Of a stretch of 64,000 nucleotides of DNA, positions 61,651 through 64,000 are shown piece after piece (positions within the stretch are counted from its first letter, which is position 1; each line of letters opens with the position of its first letter). A program made the translations under genes and the position numbers. A model generated the notes under the pieces. It saw nothing but the letters and a program-made list of their open reading frames with translations. It had not been told where the DNA came from and did not search any database. This stretch comes from Prunus persica (taxonomy: Eukaryota; Streptophyta; Magnoliopsida; Rosales; Rosaceae). The DNA lies in NCBI RefSeq assembly GCF_000346465.2, contig NC_034011.1:21037548-21101547 (forward strand), given 5' to 3'.

Positions 61651-63447
61651 GCTATAAATAGTGCTTGGAAAGAAGCATGCGCATCCACAACTCCGAACAT
61701 GGTTGTGATAGCAAAAGGAAACTACCTGGCTGGTGCAGTGAAGTTTCAAGGGCCCTGCAAAGCGCCGGTTAGCGTTCGAGTTAAAGGAACCCTGCAGGCT
61801 CTTGCAGAGCCAGAAAAGCTCAAGTCACAAGATGGTTGGGTCGTTTTCCAAAATATTGATGGGTTAACAGTCTCAGGAGGTGGCACTTTTGATGGCCAAG
61901 GATCAATAGCTTAATCCAAAAATGATTATGCCAAAACTGGAAAATGCAACTCACTGCCAATATTAAGTTTTTTAAATTTGAAGTGCACGTTTTTATTTAT
62001 TTATCAATCTTGTGTGCTAGAAACGGAGGCTAACAAATAGAGTTTGCTCAATTGGGTTCCTTGAATGCAGAACATAAGATTCACAGGGCTCACCAATTAA
62101 CACATTCAAGACATAACATCCTTGAACAGCAAGCTGTTTCACATAAACGTCATAAACTGCAAAAATGTGACACTTCAACATGTGATCATCACCACCCCTG
62201 GTAAAGCATGCCTTAGATAAGGCCCTCACTCAGTTCTTATAAACGAGGCTAGGTCCCTTAACTTTTCAATGTGAATATAAAACGAATTTTCAATAGTTAT
62301 TTCTCTTGTCACCACTGCTTTGTTACAACTTATGGTCAAGAATTTATTAGTTTGATTAGTGCGTTAGGAAACAATTTTTGGTTTATGAAAAATAAATTTT
62401 GTGTGTGTATTTTTTTTTAAATCTTTGCACCAAATTGGATGACAACAGGTTTAGTACTTTTGGTTTATGAGTCACCCATGTCATAAATCTTCTCTTTCTA
62501 ATCTGACATAGTCTTGGAAGAAAAAATCTTTTGCCCAAATTGGAAACTGAGCGAAGAGCCATTGTAGGTAATTCATGTTCTAAAGCTGAGCAGCTTAATT
62601 AATTACTAATTATAGGATAGTTGACCAACATTCATGTTCTAAAGTGCGAGAAAGTTGAATTCAACGGATTTACCGTCTCAGCACCTAAGGAAAGCATGAA
62701 CACAGATGGAATTCACATCGGTCGTTCAACTGGGATCAACATCACTGCCACAACCATCGGAACTGGGGATGATTGTATTTCGATCGGTGACGGTACCAAG
62801 GACCTCACCGTGACCAACGTTACTTGCGGGCCTGGCCACGGCATAGCCATCGGGAGCCTTGGAAGGTACCCAGAGGAAGAACCCGTGTCCGGCATCAATA
62901 TTAAGAAATGCACCTTGACTGATACAACGAATGGTGTGAGGATCAAAACATGGCCTGCTTCCCCAAAATAGAGCACTGCCTCGGATATTCACTTTGAGGA
63001 TATTACCATGGTTAATGTTGGTAACCCTATCCTCATTGACAAAGAGTACTGCCCATGGAACGAATGCAAAAAAGGGGTATCTATCTATAACAATTTATTA
63101 ACACCATATATATGTTCCTTGTTAATCAAGTCATCATTTAATTAATCTTTAAAAAGTTTTAAATTAATCAATTAATGAATGGTTTTGTGTAGGTTTCTTC
63201 CAAAGTTAAGATCAGCAATGTTAGCTTCAAGAACATCAAGGGCACATGTACCGACCCAGTTGCTGTGAAGCTTGCATTCAGCCCAGGCCTGCCATGTGAG
63301 AATGTGGAATTAAGTGACATTGATCTCAAGTACACTGGAGACAAAGGTCCTATTACCTTTGTGTGTTCTAATGTCAAGCCGACAATTACTCGCGTGGCAC
63401 AACCTCTTGCTTGCGCTACTATCGGTGCTGCTCCTGCTCCTGCTTGA
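61651..63447 (+). pseudogene. Exopolygalacturonase pseudogene 2, a PG1/PG2 chimera
   Basis: The 5' part is PG1 type. Exon 2 (61651-61962) has TAA at 61912-61914, the same codon as in pseudogene 1, and a lost donor (ttaagt). The exon 3 start (62071-62197) has another stop (TN*HIQ). After a 437-bp block from the PG2 upstream region, the 3' part is PG2 type: exon 3 from about 62640 with all catalytic motifs (NTDGIHIG, GDDC, GPGHG, VRIKTW), one nonsense codon (SPK then TAG at 62969-62971), and ILIDKEYC where PG2 has ILIDQEYC. The PG2-type intron 3 and exon 4 (63193-63447) are open. It has no exon 1 and no promoter of its own. It cannot make an active full-length enzyme. Confidence 0.9.
62198..62636 (+). 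repeat. Duplicate of the PG2 upstream block inside pseudogene 2
   Basis: Nearly collinear with 50196-50627 (for example ggtaaagcatgccttagata and gagcagcttaattaattact at both places). It marks the join between PG1-type and PG2-type halves. Confidence 0.85.
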
Positions 63448-64000
63448 TCTAACAAGCACAAACCATGCTGCTGATGTTTCTTCAGAGATACATTGGTGTT
63501 GTGCTCTTCAATTTTGTGCTAAGTGTACTTGGTGTTTTCATCTAAGAAGGGGAAAATATCTCAGTGCTGATCACGAAGGCTGGGTTCAGGCCAACTGCTT
63601 GAAGGCTTCTGAAAGGGGCACTTTGTCAGTGCTATGCCGACTTCTCAGAAGTCGTGGAGGAATCAGCGGGTGCTTTTGTCCAGCGATTGGGTGTCTCCAT
63701 CGGGACAGCCCGTCCGTTTCCACATCCCTACGACCTTCCAAATTGTCGGTAGGTCAGATTGCCGATTGGTAGGTGGCCAATTGCTTTCTTTATGATTTTA
63801 ACCTTATTTTGTTTCTGTTTCTGTAGGCAAACTAAAGCAACCGAGCCCCACGCAATCAGAGATTCGGCAGGTTGATAGAGTTAGGTTGAAAGTCCCTGCC
63901 ATTGGGAGGGTGTACCCCAAGTTTTTGTTCACCGAGAACCTTATCGAAGCCAAACTTGCCAGCCATGTTGAGAGTAAGTGGACTTGTTTTTTCGTTCTCA
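63448..64000 (+). other. PG2-type 3' flank to about 63567, then unidentified sequence to the window end
   Basis: Collinearity with the PG2 3' UTR stops at about 63567. Beyond it an open frame reads FSEVVEESAGAFVQRLGVSI. After an intron-like gap (acceptor near 63825) another reads KVPAIGRVYPKFLFTENLIE. These could be exons of a gene or part of a mobile element continuing to the right; I do not recognise the family. Confidence 0.35.

Overview
The window is plant nuclear DNA. It is AT-rich, and its genes have spliced exons with GT-AG introns. It also holds a nuclear tRNA gene, tRNA-derived SINEs, MITEs, a TRIM element and Copia remnants. The protein family mix and repeat types suggest a woody eudicot, most likely Rosaceae and probably Prunus; that assignment is inference from general likeness, not from a search.

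Layout. 1-0.9 kb: last exon of a WNK kinase. 2.7-5.2 kb: a complete NPH3/BTB gene (+). 5.6-7.1 kb: a thymidine kinase gene (-), convergent with it. 7.1-16.3 kb: gene-free DNA with a decayed minisatellite, several long-TIR elements, a SINE with a clear 16-bp target duplication, and a TRIM retroelement carrying a Tourist-like MITE. 16.3-21.7 kb: an hnRNP-like two-RRM gene (copy A). Then tRNA-Leu(CAG), an intronless cytochrome b561-DOMON gene (-) and a divergent NAT9-type acetyltransferase gene (+). 31.3-37.7 kb: a second copy of the two-RRM gene (copy B), duplicated with leader, introns and 3' UTR. 39.0-41.6 kb: an 11-exon MO25 gene (-). 43.0-47.0 kb: an organellar threonyl-tRNA synthetase gene (+).

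48-63.5 kb is a GH28 exopolygalacturonase cluster. It has two intact genes (PG1, PG2) and two pseudogenes, one of them a PG1/PG2 chimera. The cluster has been rearranged by segmental duplication and by insertions: nested TIR elements with 8-bp target duplications, a Copia gag remnant on the minus strand, a TIR transposon inside that gag that carries a BAHD acyltransferase fragment, and a second Copia remnant with the RNase H end and the 3' LTR start.

The left two thirds holds housekeeping genes: kinase signalling, phototropin/auxin-type NPH3 signalling, dTMP salvage, RNA binding, plasma-membrane redox, N-acetylation, MO25 scaffold and organelle translation. The right third is a fast-evolving secreted cell-wall enzyme family. 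No new defence or mobile system was identified. The most unusual items are the gene-fragment-carrying transposon nested in a retroelement, the chimeric polygalacturonase pseudogene, and a 90-bp identical block in the 3' UTRs of the two RRM genes.

All exon coordinates were joined by hand from splice signals and reading phase.
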